Assembly (NCBI GenBank): GCA_045604705.1
Contig: JAZUOO010000037.1
Coordinates: forward strand, 1-56,412
Source: SIG622 sp045604705
Lineage (GTDB): Bacteria > Bacillota > Clostridia > Oscillospirales > CAG-382
Length of the DNA: 56,412 nucleotides
Direction of reading: 5' to 3'
Shown here: in pieces, positions 1 through 8,550 of the stretch
Layout of the letters: each line of letters opens with the position of its first letter
How positions within the stretch are numbered: position 1 is the stretch's first letter
Translations under genes and position numbers: made by a program
Notes under the pieces: model-generated
Seen by the model: the letters and a program-made list of their open reading frames with translations, nothing else
Told to the model about the DNA's origin: nothing
Databases searched by the model: none

Positions 1-23
1 TATCTGTCGGGCGGTGATGATGT

Positions 24-308
24 ATGACAAAGAAGAAAAATACCATTGGAAACACCGAAGCCAACTCGGAGAGAGCCAACCACTTATTGAATAATAACAA
101 AACGGAGAAAGCTGAATGCAAAATCCCAATTCACCTTAAAATGACTTTGACCATTAAGGAAGCGGCGGAGTATAGCAATATCGGCATTAACAAAATCGAT
201 AGTATGCTTCGTGCCCCTAATTGTCCGTTTGTGCTCTTTGTCGGCACTAAAAAGCTCGTGAAACGCAAAGAATTTGAAGAATATATCAGCGATAAAATTA
301 TAATTTAA
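24..308 (+). CDS. xis: Tn916-type excisionase (Xis)
   Basis: A 94-residue protein whose C-terminal 60 residues read as the winged-helix excisionase fold of Tn916-like conjugative elements: TLTIKEAAEYSNIGINKID, a middle loop, then KKLVKRKEFEEYI, which is the usual order of recognition helix and wing. Excisionases bend the element ends so that the integrase favours excision. The first 35 residues are polar and extended and may be a linker or an over-long start. It lies 130 bases upstream of the tyrosine integrase on the same strand, the standard xis-int order. The ribosome binding site before this ATG is weak, so a later start is possible. Function is assigned by family resemblance and context. 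Confidence 0.8.
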   Translation: MTKKKNTIGNTEANSERANHLLNNNKTEKAECKIPIHLKMTLTIKEAAEYSNIGINKIDSMLRAPNCPFVLFVGTKKLVKRKEFEEYISDKIII

Positions 309-322
309 TTCACAAAGTCAAA

Positions 323-357
323 AATTTACAAAAAAGCCTAAGATTTTTTTGTAAATT
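323..357 (+). terminator. A/T-rich hairpin after xis
   Basis: A perfect 13-bp inverted repeat (AATTTACAAAAAA and its complement) with a 9-base loop lies just after the xis stop. The 3' arm carries seven T, so it could terminate xis transcripts, but no separate T-tract follows. It also sits immediately before the integrase promoter and might instead be a binding site. Confidence 0.45.
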
Positions 358-360
358 CAC

Positions 361-389
361 TTGAGGAAAAGAGCGTCTTATGATATAAT
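361..389 (+). promoter_or_regulatory. Integrase promoter
   Basis: TTGAGG and TATAAT are separated by exactly 17 bases and lie 50 bases upstream of the integrase start. The match to the vegetative sigma-A consensus is good. This gives int its own promoter, separate from xis. Confidence 0.7.
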
Positions 390-438
390 CTATATGTAGC
401 AGTATGCTCTTTTTCTCTCTGTGAGAAAGGAGTTAACA

Positions 439-1620
439 ATGGGAAAGAATCTTAAAGGTAAAGACTGCGGTAAGGGTATCTACCAAAGGAAGGACGGATT
501 ATACAGCGCACGCTTTGTTGATAAAACAGGCAAAAGGCACGAAAAATACTTCGGGACGGTTCCCGAAGCGCGTAATTGGATGGAAGAAGCTAAATATGCT
601 GACATGCACGATGGTGTTTTCGTAGCTACGGAAACTACGGTTGATGAATGGTTTGATTTTTGGATTGAAAATATCGTTGGAGATTTAGCCCCTAATACGC
701 TTCGCAACTACCGAGAACGATACACATTCAACATTCAGCCCGTTATGGGGAAAATGTTGATAGCAAATGTAAAACCGATGCATTGTAAAAAGGTGTTCAT
801 TCAGATGGATGCCGACTATGCCGGCTCGACCATACGTCAAACATTCATTACTATGGGAACAATGTTCAAAGCTGCAAAGATGAATGATCTCATCGCAAAG
901 CACCCTATGGACGGTGTTCGCTTTACAAAACCCGTTCGTGCAACAGATGATATTAAGTTTCTCACCCGTGAAGAACAGCGTACTTTTCTTGAAACTGCGA
1001 GACGTTCTCACAACTACAATCAATACGCCCTCATCCTCGAAACAGGACTACGAACAGGTGAAATGATTGGTCTAACATGGGATGCTATTGATTTTGAGAA
1101 CAGGACTCTTACAGTGAATAAAACATTGGAGTACCGACACGCACAGCAGTTTTGGCGTGCAGGACCACCCAAGACACAGCAAAGCTATCGCACCATTCCT
1201 CTAACAGACAAGGCATATGGTATTCTCAAAGACATTTGGGATAATCGAAAAGGGAGAAAGGAATCACCTCTGCTCGATGAAACATTAGAGTATGTTGATA
1301 GAAGAACGGGCGTAACCTCGACACTCGTTTTGCGTGACCTTGTTTTTATCAACTATCGTACCGGTGAGCCTGCCAAAAACAGTTCTTATGATACCCACCT
1401 TTACAAGCTCTGCGACGAAGCAGGGATTACACGCTTTTGTATGCACGCTTTACGCCACACATACGCCACTCGTGCTATCGAAAGCGGGATGCAGCCAAAG
1501 GTACTGCAAAAGCTGCTGGGACACGCCAGTATAAAAACAACAATGGACAGGTATGTTCATGTGACTACCGATTCATTAGACCAAGCTGTAAGGCAATTTG
1601 AGCTAAATGGGGTTTTCTGA
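439..1620 (+). CDS. int: Tn916-family tyrosine site-specific integrase
   Basis: A 393-residue tyrosine recombinase that would cut and rejoin the ends of the mobile element at its left. The ATG at 439 is chosen over an in-frame GTG at 421 because GAAAGGAG sits about 7 bases upstream of it. The N-terminal 50 residues match the AP2-like arm-binding domain (GIYQRKDGLYSARF), followed by a SAM-like core-binding domain and the catalytic domain. The catalytic set is visible: R205 (ETGLRTGEM), H336 and R339 (HALRHT), H362 (LLGHAS) and Y372 (MDRYVH). The length is typical of the family. Only this end of the element is in the window, and the insertion lies directly 5' of ychF. Confidence 0.93.
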   Translation: MGKNLKGKDCGKGIYQRKDGLYSARFVDKTGKRHEKYFGTVPEARNWMEEAKYADMHDGVFVATETTVDEWFDFWIENIVGDLAPNTLRNYRERYTFNIQPVMGKMLIANVKPMHCKKVFIQMDADYAGSTIRQTFITMGTMFKAAKMNDLIAKHPMDGVRFTKPVRATDDIKFLTREEQRTFLETARRSHNYNQYALILETGLRTGEMIGLTWDAIDFENRTLTVNKTLEYRHAQQFWRAGPPKTQQSYRTIPLTDKAYGILKDIWDNRKGRKESPLLDETLEYVDRRTGVTSTLVLRDLVFINYRTGEPAKNSSYDTHLYKLCDEAGITRFCMHALRHTYATRAIESGMQPKVLQKLLGHASIKTTMDRYVHVTTDSLDQAVRQFELNGVF

Positions 1621-1668
1621 TATATAAATCTATATAAATCAATGCGAAAATGGCGTAAAAATGGCGTA
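1621..1668 (+). repeat. Short direct repeats after int; candidate arm/att region
   Basis: Directly after the int stop come two tandem copies of TATATAAATC (1621-1640) and two tandem copies of AAAATGGCGTA (1647-1668, period 11). Tn916-type integrases bind short direct repeats near the element ends with their N-terminal domain, so these are candidate arm-type sites. The element end would then lie between here and the ychF ribosome binding site at about 1708. The core att sequence cannot be fixed without the other end or an empty site. Confidence 0.45.
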
Positions 1669-1723
1669 GTAGCCAAAACGCAAATCGCGAAAACCCTTGA
1701 AAATAAAGGAGATGTAAATAAAT

Positions 1724-2818
1724 ATGAAACTCGGTATAGTCGGACTTCCGAACGTCGGAAAAAGTACCCTTTTCAACGCAATAACAAACGCAGGCGCAGA
1801 AGCGGCAAACTATCCTTTCTGCACTATCGACCCCAATGTGGGTATCGCTCCCGTTCCGGATGGGAGACTTGATGTCCTGGCAGAGATGTATAACCCCAAA
1901 AAGTATACACCTGCAGTGATAGAATTCGTTGACATTGCAGGTCTTGTAAAGGGCGCGTCTCAGGGAGAGGGTTTGGGTAATAAGTTCCTTTCCCATATTC
2001 GTGAGGTTGACGCTATCGTTCACGTGGTAAGATGCTTTGAAAACAGCGACATAGTTCACGTTAACGGCAAGGTAGATCCGGCATCTGACGTTGAAACCAT
2101 CAATCTTGAGCTTATTTATTCGGATATTGAAATCCTCGAACGCCGCCGTGACAGAGCAGTAAAGATTCTCAAGGGTGACAAGAGTGCGCAGAAAGAAATC
2201 GACCTTATTGATAAAATAAGCGAGGTGCTCAACGCAGGTAAGAGTGCAAGAATCCTTGATTACACCGAGGACGAGCTTGAAATGCTCAAGGAAATTCCTC
2301 TTCTTTCCCGTAAGCCCATAATATATGCCGCAAACATCGACGAGGACGCTGTAGCACAGGATCCGATGAACAATCCTCACTATGTTGCTCTTAAGAAGAT
2401 CGCCGATGAAGAAGGTTCGGGAATTATTCAGATCTGCGCAGGTATTGAAGCGGAAATCGCACAGCTGGAAGGCGAGGATAAGGCGATGTTCCTTGAAGAT
2501 CTCGGACTTGAATGCTCCGGTCTTGACAGACTTGTAAATGCCTGCTACACTCTTCTCGGACTTATATCATTCCTCACCGCAGGTCCCGAAGAAGTCAGAG
2601 CATGGACTATCACCAAGGGTACAAAGGCTCCTCAGGCAGCAGGAAAAATCCACACCGATTTTGAAAGAGGATTTATAAGAGCAGAAGTTATCGCATTTGA
2701 CGACCTTGTAGCGTGCGGTTCGACAGCCGTTGCCCGTGACAAGGGGCTCATGCGTAGTGAAGGTAAAGAATACGTTATGGCAGATGGCGACGTCGTGCTC
2801 TTTAGATTTAACGTTTAA
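1724..2818 (+). CDS. ychF: YchF/OLA1-family GTP/ATP-binding protein
   Basis: A 364-residue Obg-related P-loop protein. The P-loop is GLPNVGKST (residues 7-15), the switch II DxxG is DIAGLVKGAS, and a C-terminal TGS domain is present (TKGTKAPQAAGKIHTDFERG). YchF proteins hydrolyse ATP better than GTP and associate with ribosomes; the bacterial role is in stress responses and translation. AAAGGAG lies 10 bases before the ATG. The length is full. It lies immediately downstream of the integrase; a promoter of its own is not obvious in the short gap, so its expression may have been altered by the insertion. Confidence 0.95.
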   Translation: MKLGIVGLPNVGKSTLFNAITNAGAEAANYPFCTIDPNVGIAPVPDGRLDVLAEMYNPKKYTPAVIEFVDIAGLVKGASQGEGLGNKFLSHIREVDAIVHVVRCFENSDIVHVNGKVDPASDVETINLELIYSDIEILERRRDRAVKILKGDKSAQKEIDLIDKISEVLNAGKSARILDYTEDELEMLKEIPLLSRKPIIYAANIDEDAVAQDPMNNPHYVALKKIADEEGSGIIQICAGIEAEIAQLEGEDKAMFLEDLGLECSGLDRLVNACYTLLGLISFLTAGPEEVRAWTITKGTKAPQAAGKIHTDFERGFIRAEVIAFDDLVACGSTAVARDKGLMRSEGKEYVMADGDVVLFRFNV

Positions 2819-2914
2819 GTGTGTTGTGCGGTGCTGTATGTCACAAAGCACCTAATATAATCGGCATAGCAGGCTTTCCTTGAAGCTTCGTAAAAATTTC
2901 AATATTGTTGTATA

Positions 2915-2948
2915 GCCCTCGTTACATATGTTTCGGGGGCGTTTTTTT
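2915..2948 (+). terminator. Rho-independent terminator of ychF
   Basis: GCCCTCG pairs with CGGGGGC (one G-T wobble) around a 12-base loop and is followed by a run of seven T. Confidence 0.75.
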
Positions 2949-3007
2949 ACTTCCTTTGAGTCGTACTTGTTTATTGTCGTGTTCGTACAGCGATTCCGAT
3001 AAAATGT

Positions 3008-3050
3008 TAAAAAATGGACTTTGGCACGTAATTACGCAATACCAAAGTCC
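3008..3050 (-). terminator. Rho-independent terminator of gdhA
   Basis: Read on the minus strand, GGACTTTGG pairs with CCAAAGTCC and is followed by ATTTTTT, about 20 bases past the gdhA stop codon. It is the converging partner of the ychF terminator. Confidence 0.75.
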
Positions 3051-3070
3051 AAGCAGATATTAAATTAAAA

Positions 3071-4423
3071 TTAAACTATACCGTGAGCAAGCATAGCATC
3101 TGCAACCTTAAGGAAGCCTGCAACGTTCGCACCTGCGATGAGGTCGTTTTCGTTTGCACCGTATTCCTTTGCTGCTGCCTTACAGTTGTTATAGATTGTA
3201 ACCATAATACCGTGAAGCTTTTCGTCAACCTCTTGTGCGGACCAGGAGAGTCTCATGGAGTTCTGACTCATTTCAAGTGCGGATACCGCAACGCCGCCTG
3301 CGTTAACTGCCTTGGAGGGAGCGATGAGCACGTTGTTCTTCTTAAGATATGCAACCGCATCTTCTGTTGTAGGCATATTTGCAACTTCTATGTAGTACTT
3401 AACGCCGTTTGCAACCATCTTTTCAGCGTCTGCAAGACCAACCTCGTTCTGAGTTGCGCAAGGCATACATACGTCAACCTTAACACCCCAGGGCTTTTCG
3501 CCCTTAAAGAATTTTGCGCCGAACTTGTCTGCGTAGTCTTCTGCTCTGTTTCTGCCGGATGCTCTCATTTCAAGCATATAAGCTGCCTTTTCTTCTGTGA
3601 TGCCGTCCTCGTCGTAGATGTAGCCGTCGGGACCGGAGATGGTGAGCACCTTGCCGCCGAGCTGGTTGATCTTAAGAACCGCACCCCATGCAACGTTACC
3701 GAAGCCGGAAACTGCAAATGTCTTACCCTTTACTTCTTCGCCGAAGCCGCGGAGAACTTCCTGTGTGAAATAAACTGCACCGTAGCCTGTTGCTTCGGGA
3801 CGGATAAGAGAACCGCCGTAGGAGAGACCCTTACCTGTGAGAACAGCATTTTCAAAGTTGTTGCAGATTCTCTTATACTGACCAAAGAGATAACCGATTT
3901 CACGTGCACCAACGCCAATGTCGCCTGCGGGAACGTCAACGTGAGAGCCGATGTGTCTGTAAAGCTCTGTCATAAAGCTCTGGCAGAAGCGCATGATTTC
4001 TCCGTCGCTCTTTCCTGAGGGATCAAAGTCTGAACCGCCCTTACCGCCGCCGATGGGAAGACCTGTGAGGGAGTTCTTGAATGTCTGTTCAAAGCCGAGG
4101 AACTTGATAATTCCTTCATAAACGGAGGGGTGGAAACGGAGACCGCCCTTATAGGGACCGATTGCACTGTTAAACTGGATTCTGAAGCCACGGTTTACCT
4201 GAACCTTACCGTTGTCATCAACCCACGGAACTCTGAACTTGATGATTCTTTCCGGTTCAACGATGGATTCGATGATACCTTTAGCCTGAAGCTCCGGTCT
4301 TTTTTCGATAACCGGCTCAAGGGATTCGAGAACCTCACGGACTGCCTGAAGGAATTCGGGCTCGCCTGCGTTTCTCTTTTCAACTGTAGCATATACCTGA
4401 TTAAGATATTCTGACTTAAACAT
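3071..4423 (-). CDS. gdhA: NADP-specific glutamate dehydrogenase
   Basis: A 450-residue hexameric-type glutamate dehydrogenase catalysing reversible amination of 2-oxoglutarate. The glutamate-binding and catalytic block is visible (GPYKGGLRFHPSV, then LTGLPIGGGKGG with the active-site lysine), followed by the Rossmann nucleotide domain (AVSGFGNVAWG). The length is that of the small NADP-type enzymes such as E. coli GdhA. TAGGAGGC lies 9 bases before the ATG. It has its own promoter and terminator, so it is monocistronic, but it sits next to an aromatic aminotransferase that would use the glutamate it makes. Confidence 0.96.
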   Translation of the reverse strand: MFKSEYLNQVYATVEKRNAGEPEFLQAVREVLESLEPVIEKRPELQAKGIIESIVEPERIIKFRVPWVDDNGKVQVNRGFRIQFNSAIGPYKGGLRFHPSVYEGIIKFLGFEQTFKNSLTGLPIGGGKGGSDFDPSGKSDGEIMRFCQSFMTELYRHIGSHVDVPAGDIGVGAREIGYLFGQYKRICNNFENAVLTGKGLSYGGSLIRPEATGYGAVYFTQEVLRGFGEEVKGKTFAVSGFGNVAWGAVLKINQLGGKVLTISGPDGYIYDEDGITEEKAAYMLEMRASGRNRAEDYADKFGAKFFKGEKPWGVKVDVCMPCATQNEVGLADAEKMVANGVKYYIEVANMPTTEDAVAYLKKNNVLIAPSKAVNAGGVAVSALEMSQNSMRLSWSAQEVDEKLHGIMVTIYNNCKAAAKEYGANENDLIAGANVAGFLKVADAMLAHGIV

Positions 4424-4459
4424 TGTTATAAGCCTCCTAAAATATTAAATTTTGGGATT

Positions 4460-4488
4460 ATTGTATCACATTTTCCAAGAAATTGCAA
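4460..4488 (-). promoter_or_regulatory. gdhA promoter
   Basis: On the minus strand TTGCAA and TACAAT are spaced by exactly 17 bases, 37 bases upstream of the gdhA start. This is a good sigma-A type promoter. Confidence 0.75.
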
Positions 4489-4895
4489 TAGTAATTACGT
4501 GATTTTTTTATAAAAACAGGTGCAAAACGGTGTATATATTTAACAATTCTGCATTTTTTGGGGAGATTTTAGTATTTTTATCACGGAAAATGAATAATTT
4601 TTGAAAAACAATGTCATTTCTTGACAAAAACACCAAGCGGTTCAAACTTCGCACAATGCAGAATACAAAAGGCTTGCTACACCGGGGAGTGGAAGATTTT
4701 TATGCTCTATCACCTCAATTATGCCGCCTGCGGGACAGACAGCACAAGTGTAAATACGGCAACGGATTCACCGCCTGACAGTGCAAACTGTTTACTTAAT
4801 ATTCTTCGCCGGGTACTGCAATATAGAAAATACCGCCGCAAGCCTTTGTTGCAGGTATGCAGTTTGCCGTTCTTGCGGTATAGGAGAGAAGAATT
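4489..4895. other. Non-coding gap between gdhA and the aminotransferase
   Basis: I see no convincing gene here. A plus-strand open frame at 4621-4899 has no ribosome binding site and no recognisable protein character. On the minus strand an imperfect inverted repeat at 4828-4881 (ATACCGCAAG against CTTGCGGCGGTAT) followed by TTTTC may terminate the aminotransferase transcript. Confidence 0.4.
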
Positions 4896-6107
4896 TTAGG
4901 ATTTTTGACTACTGTTTTTTTTGATAAGCTCCGCAATTATTTCGCCGAGAATCTTTATACCCTTGTCAATTTCTTCGTCGGAGGGCATGGAATAATTGAG
5001 TCTGAATGAGTCGGAATCTGCTTCCTCGTCGCAGTTGAATGCCTTGCCTGTTACCACAAAGACCTTCTGTGCGATGGACTCTTTCATAAATTCAGAAAGA
5101 CTTACACCCTCGGGAAGCGTACACCAGAGGAACAGACCACCCTCGGGACGTGTAAATTTAACCTCTTTGGGCATATACTTTTCTAGTGCCGCTATCATAA
5201 GCTCTGCCTTGTGCTTGTAAAGTGTACGGATTTTTGCGATGTGAGCATCCATGTCGCACTCCTGCATGAAGAGCGCAACTATCATCTGGAAGAACTGATT
5301 TGTATGTACGTCCTCAACCTGTTTTGCAACAACCATCTTCTGTACAACGGTTTCATTACCGCAGACAAAGCCAACTCTCATACCTGCGGAAAGTATCTTT
5401 GAGAAAGAACCGCAGTACATAACTCTGCCGTCGGTGTCCATGCTCTTGTAGGTGGGAACGTCCTTACCTGCAAAACGAAGCTCCCCGTAGGGGTTGTCCT
5501 CAAGTATCATAACGTCATACTTCTGAGCAAGAGCATAAACTGCCGTTCTCTTTTCCAAAGTTGTGGTAATGCCCGCAGGATTCTGGAATGTGGGAATTAG
5601 GTACATAAACTTAACCTTGGGGTGAGTTTTGAGCACCTGTTCAAGAATTTCAAGATTGATACCGTCATCCTCGAGCGGAACACCAATCGGAACCGCACCG
5701 ATGGAACGAAAAGCGTTGAGTGCACCAATAAAGCTCGGATTTTCGCAAATAATTTCGTCGCCTCTGTTACACATAACCTTACAGAAAAGCTCAATGCCCT
5801 GCTGACCGCCTGAGGTAATAATTGTCATATCTCCGTCTTTTACGCAGTCAAACTTTTCGGAAATTCTCGCATTTATAAGCTCACGCAAGGGTGCATAGCC
5901 CTCTGTCGTGCCGTACTGTAGAGATGCTGTTGCGTTCTCCGAGAGTATTTTATTTGCAATTCTCGTAATATCCTCAACCGGGAAAGACTCCGGCGAGGGG
6001 TTGCCTGCCGCAAAGGAGATAGCACCGGGAGTACCCAGACTCTTGAATATCTCACGGATTGCGGAGGGCTTCATGTCTTTTATGTTGTCGGAAAGATTGT
6101 ATTGCAT
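4896..6107 (-). CDS. PLP-dependent aminotransferase, ARO8/LysN type
   Basis: A 403-residue class I (fold-type I) aminotransferase. The ATG at 6107 is preferred to an in-frame ATG at 6128 because AGAGGA lies 7 bases before it. Family marks are SFAAGNPSPESFP near the N-terminus, TSGGQQGIEL, ILEDNPYGELRF and the Schiff-base lysine in CGSFSKILSAGMRVGF. Such enzymes transaminate aromatic amino acids and 2-aminoadipate. It is the last gene of the run that includes iorA, iorB, paaK and an ACT protein, so aromatic amino acid to arylpyruvate conversion is the likely reaction. It lacks the GntR domain of MocR regulators. Substrate assignment is inference from context. Confidence 0.85.
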   Translation of the reverse strand: MQYNLSDNIKDMKPSAIREIFKSLGTPGAISFAAGNPSPESFPVEDITRIANKILSENATASLQYGTTEGYAPLRELINARISEKFDCVKDGDMTIITSGGQQGIELFCKVMCNRGDEIICENPSFIGALNAFRSIGAVPIGVPLEDDGINLEILEQVLKTHPKVKFMYLIPTFQNPAGITTTLEKRTAVYALAQKYDVMILEDNPYGELRFAGKDVPTYKSMDTDGRVMYCGSFSKILSAGMRVGFVCGNETVVQKMVVAKQVEDVHTNQFFQMIVALFMQECDMDAHIAKIRTLYKHKAELMIAALEKYMPKEVKFTRPEGGLFLWCTLPEGVSLSEFMKESIAQKVFVVTGKAFNCDEEADSDSFRLNYSMPSDEEIDKGIKILGEIIAELIKKNSSQKS

Positions 6108-6150
6108 GATTTTTCCTCTCTTTTTCATTTGCTATGCCCAGACTCCACCG

Positions 6151-6255
6151 TATTGTCAGAGGCTACTCGCCTCCGACACCACTCTTATTGTCAGAGGCTA
6201 CTCGCCTCCGACACCACTCTTATTGTCAGAGGCTACTCGCCTCCGACACCACTCG
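6151..6255. repeat. Three tandem copies of a 35-bp hairpin repeat
   Basis: Three almost identical 35-bp units start at 6151, 6186 and 6221. Each contains the inverted repeat GTCAGAGGC / GCCTCCGAC around TACTC, with one mismatch. There are no unique spacers, so this is not a CRISPR array. A single diverged unit occurs at 9133-9156. Confidence 0.9.
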
Positions 6256-6465
6256 GTCTCTTTCTTGTAAGAAAGAGACGCAAAGAACTTTCATATTCGA
6301 AAACAACGGCTTTGCCTTATGTTTTCGGAAAGTTCCTTTGTTTTAGCAAAGTTTTATTCTCTTGAAAACTTCTGCCCGAGGAGCTTTGCGAGTCGGGCAA
6401 ATGTGGCGGGTCAAGGGAGTCCCGCGACTGTCTTGCGGGGGTGTTGGGAGCAGAGCCCCTAACAT
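6256..6465. repeat. Multi-hairpin intergenic repeat element
   Basis: A chain of hairpins follows the 35-bp units: GTCTCTTTCTT pairing with AAGAAAGAGAC (6256-6279), a CGAAAACA...TGTTTTCGG hairpin, a TGCCCGA...TCGGGCA hairpin and GGGGTG...GCCCC. The start (hairpin unit, then CGGTC..., then CAAAGAACTTTCATATT) parallels the element at 9133-9240. It fills the gap between the ACT gene and the aminotransferase and could attenuate or stabilise the mRNA. Confidence 0.75.
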
Positions 6466-6477
6466 AATAATGCAGGC

Positions 6478-6903
6478 TTAATGAATATCCTTCATTTCCG
6501 CTGTGCTGATACCGTTCATTCTGAAAATAGTCTGCGCCGTTTCGGGGTTATTAACCTTCATAACCACCATAGCGTGCTCCTTAGCCTTGGGCAGGAACGC
6601 ATAGAGATATTCAACGGAAACGCCGCCCTCTTTAAGAAGTGAGAGAATTGCTGCAAGTCCGCCGGGCTTATCATCTATAGCAACGCCGATAACTTCTGTA
6701 ACCTTAACTATAACACCGCTTTCACGAAGCACTGTCTTTGCTTCATCGGGCTTATCAACTATAATTCTTGCAACGCCGAACTCACTTGTATCGGCAATCG
6801 AAAGTGCACTCATGTTAATATGATGCGCGGCCAAAACGTTGCATATATCGGAAACTCTGCCGAATTTGTTTTCAACAAAAACTGATAACTGTTTGATTGA
6901 CAT
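6478..6903 (-). CDS. Tandem ACT-domain protein
   Basis: A 141-residue protein made of two ACT domains (about residues 3-70 and 72-141), each with the beta-alpha-beta pattern, for example QLSVFVENKFGRVSDICNVL and GVAIDDKPGGLAAILSLL, where the G-G turn is the usual ligand-binding position. ACT domains bind amino acids and regulate metabolism. Stand-alone tandem ACT proteins commonly neighbour paaK, and here the gene follows paaK by 18 bases. A GTGAGGAAA ribosome binding site is present. It probably senses an aromatic amino acid and modulates a neighbouring enzyme; that role is inference. Confidence 0.88.
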   Translation of the reverse strand: MSIKQLSVFVENKFGRVSDICNVLAAHHINMSALSIADTSEFGVARIIVDKPDEAKTVLRESGVIVKVTEVIGVAIDDKPGGLAAILSLLKEGGVSVEYLYAFLPKAKEHAMVVMKVNNPETAQTIFRMNGISTAEMKDIH

Positions 6904-6921
6904 TACTGTTTCCTCACTTTC

Positions 6922-8220
6922 TTATATTTTACGGTTGTCAATCACTCTCTTCGCCTTGCCCTCGCTTCTCGCGATTGTCTTGGGGTTGACAAGGTGAACC
7001 TTTGCACCAATGCCGAGAATGGATCTGATTTCTTCGGTGATTTTCTTTTCCAGCTTTTCAATGCTTGACACAGCGTCTGCGAACAGCTCCTCTGTCATTT
7101 CAACATTAACGTCGAGAGTGTCGTTGTTGCTTACTCTGTCAACTATAATCTGATAGTTGGGCATTGTGCCGCCGGTAACCTTGAGAAGTACTTCTTCTAT
7201 CTGTGACGGGAATACGTTTACACCGCGGATGATGAGCATATCATCGCTTCTGCCCTGAGGCTTGCACATTCTTACGTGGGTTCTGCCGCATTCGCACATC
7301 TCGTAGTTGAGCTGACAAATATCTCTTGTTCTGTATCTGATAAGCGGGAAGCCCTCTTTTGTAATTGTAGTGAATACAAGCTCACCAACAGAACCTTTCG
7401 GGAGTACCTCACCTGTATCGGGATCGATAATCTCGGGAATGAACATATCCTCGCAGACGTGCATACCTGCTTGCTTGTCGCACTCATAGGAAACACCGGG
7501 CCCCATGATTTCGGAAAGTCCGTAAATATCGTATGCCTTGATTCCGAGACCTTGTTCTATGGACTTTCTCATTTCCTCGCTCCAAGGCTCTGCTCCAAAG
7601 ATACCTGCCTTTAATTTGAGCTGATCCTTAACGCCCATTTCGGCAATGGTCTCAGCAAGGAACATGGCATAAGAGGGCGTACAGCAGAGAACTGTGCTTC
7701 CGAAGTCAATCATTGTCTGAATCTGTCTTTGAGTGTTACCTGCAGATGTGGGAATAACGGTTGCGCCTATTCTTTCAGCGCCGTTGTGCGCACCGAGACC
7801 ACCCGTAAAGAGACCGTAGCCGTAGGAAACCTGAATAAAGTCATCAGCTCCTGCACCGATGGCTGTCATCATTCTTGCAACGCAGTCAGCCCACATTTCA
7901 AGGTCTTTTCTTGTGTAGCCTACGACAATCTGCTTACCCGTTGTACCGCTGGATGCGTGAACTCTCACGATTTCATTCATCGGCACCGCAAACAGTCCGT
8001 AAGGGTAATAATCTCTCAGGTCTTTCTTGTATGAAAACGGCAGCTTGTGCAAATCCTCAATACCGTGAATGTCGGAGGGCTTGAGTCCTTTTTCATCCAT
8101 TCTCTCACGGAACGGCTCGACCTTTTCATACATTCTCTTTACCTGTGCCACAAGTCTTTCACTCTGAAGCTTTTCAAGTTGTTCTCGTGGCATACATTCA
8201 ATGTCTTTCTGATGGAACAT
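6922..8220 (-). CDS. paaK: Phenylacetate(arylacetate)-CoA ligase
   Basis: A 432-residue member of the adenylate-forming PaaK family, which activates phenylacetate or indole-acetate to its CoA thioester with ATP. The ATG at 8220 is chosen because AAGGAAG precedes it and family proteins begin near here; a longer frame up to 8301 only reads through repeat DNA. The phosphate-binding loop is VHASSGTTGK, the AMP-binding motif region is AYDIYGLSEIMGPG, and the hinge/C-terminal part is RSDDMLIIRGVNVFPSQIEEVLL. It sits with iorA/iorB, whose product is the same arylacetyl-CoA, so in an anaerobe it may run in reverse to make ATP from arylacetyl-CoA. Confidence 0.93.
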   Translation of the reverse strand: MFHQKDIECMPREQLEKLQSERLVAQVKRMYEKVEPFRERMDEKGLKPSDIHGIEDLHKLPFSYKKDLRDYYPYGLFAVPMNEIVRVHASSGTTGKQIVVGYTRKDLEMWADCVARMMTAIGAGADDFIQVSYGYGLFTGGLGAHNGAERIGATVIPTSAGNTQRQIQTMIDFGSTVLCCTPSYAMFLAETIAEMGVKDQLKLKAGIFGAEPWSEEMRKSIEQGLGIKAYDIYGLSEIMGPGVSYECDKQAGMHVCEDMFIPEIIDPDTGEVLPKGSVGELVFTTITKEGFPLIRYRTRDICQLNYEMCECGRTHVRMCKPQGRSDDMLIIRGVNVFPSQIEEVLLKVTGGTMPNYQIIVDRVSNNDTLDVNVEMTEELFADAVSSIEKLEKKITEEIRSILGIGAKVHLVNPKTIARSEGKAKRVIDNRKI

Positions 8221-8247
8221 GGGAAACTTCCTTTCTTGGCTGGAATA

Positions 8248-8550
8248 CATAATGCAAATGCATAATGCATAATGCATAATTATTGTTGATTTTCGCACCA
8301 ACCATCGTAAAAACCGAAATAATTGTTGGCAAAAATCTTCATTTTATTGTATTGCTTTGTGCAAAATTTAATTTGCTGTTTATATGTTATATATTTGTTG
8401 CTTCGTAAAAGCTTTAAGACGCATCAAATTTCGATTTGTAAAATTCAATCCCAATTAGCACTTTATAATTTAAAATCAAAGAAAGTTTGTGAAACAAACT
8501 AACCTCGATTATGCATTATGCATTATGCATTATGCATTATGCATTACGCA
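8248..8550. repeat. Intergenic block bounded by inverted GCATAAT arrays
   Basis: The whole gap between the paaK ribosome binding site and the iorB stop codon is bracketed by heptamer arrays in opposite orientation: (ATGCATA)n at about 8248-8283 and its complement at about 8509-8550. About 225 bases of A/T-rich sequence lie between, without a gene or clear promoter. The pattern suggests a small mobile or hairpin element of about 300 bp. A single-sided array of the same heptamer is at 17539-17570. Confidence 0.75.

Noticed and set aside
1565..2380. 271-codon minus-strand frame opposite ychF and the int end
   Set aside because: Shadow frame over two well-supported genes.
3083..4018. 311-codon plus-strand open frame opposite gdhA
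   Set aside because: Shadow of gdhA; improbable cysteine-rich composition and no initiation signals.
4621..4899. 92-codon plus-strand frame between gdhA and the aminotransferase
   Set aside because: No ribosome binding site, no recognisable domain, and it runs into the antisense of the aminotransferase end.
6151..6255. Possible CRISPR array (three 35-bp repeats)
   Set aside because: The units are contiguous with no spacers, there are no cas genes, and a related unit occurs in another operon gap.
8221..8301. Longer N-terminus for PaaK
   Set aside because: The extra codons are translated heptamer repeat DNA; the ATG at 8220 has a proper ribosome binding site and matches the family start.
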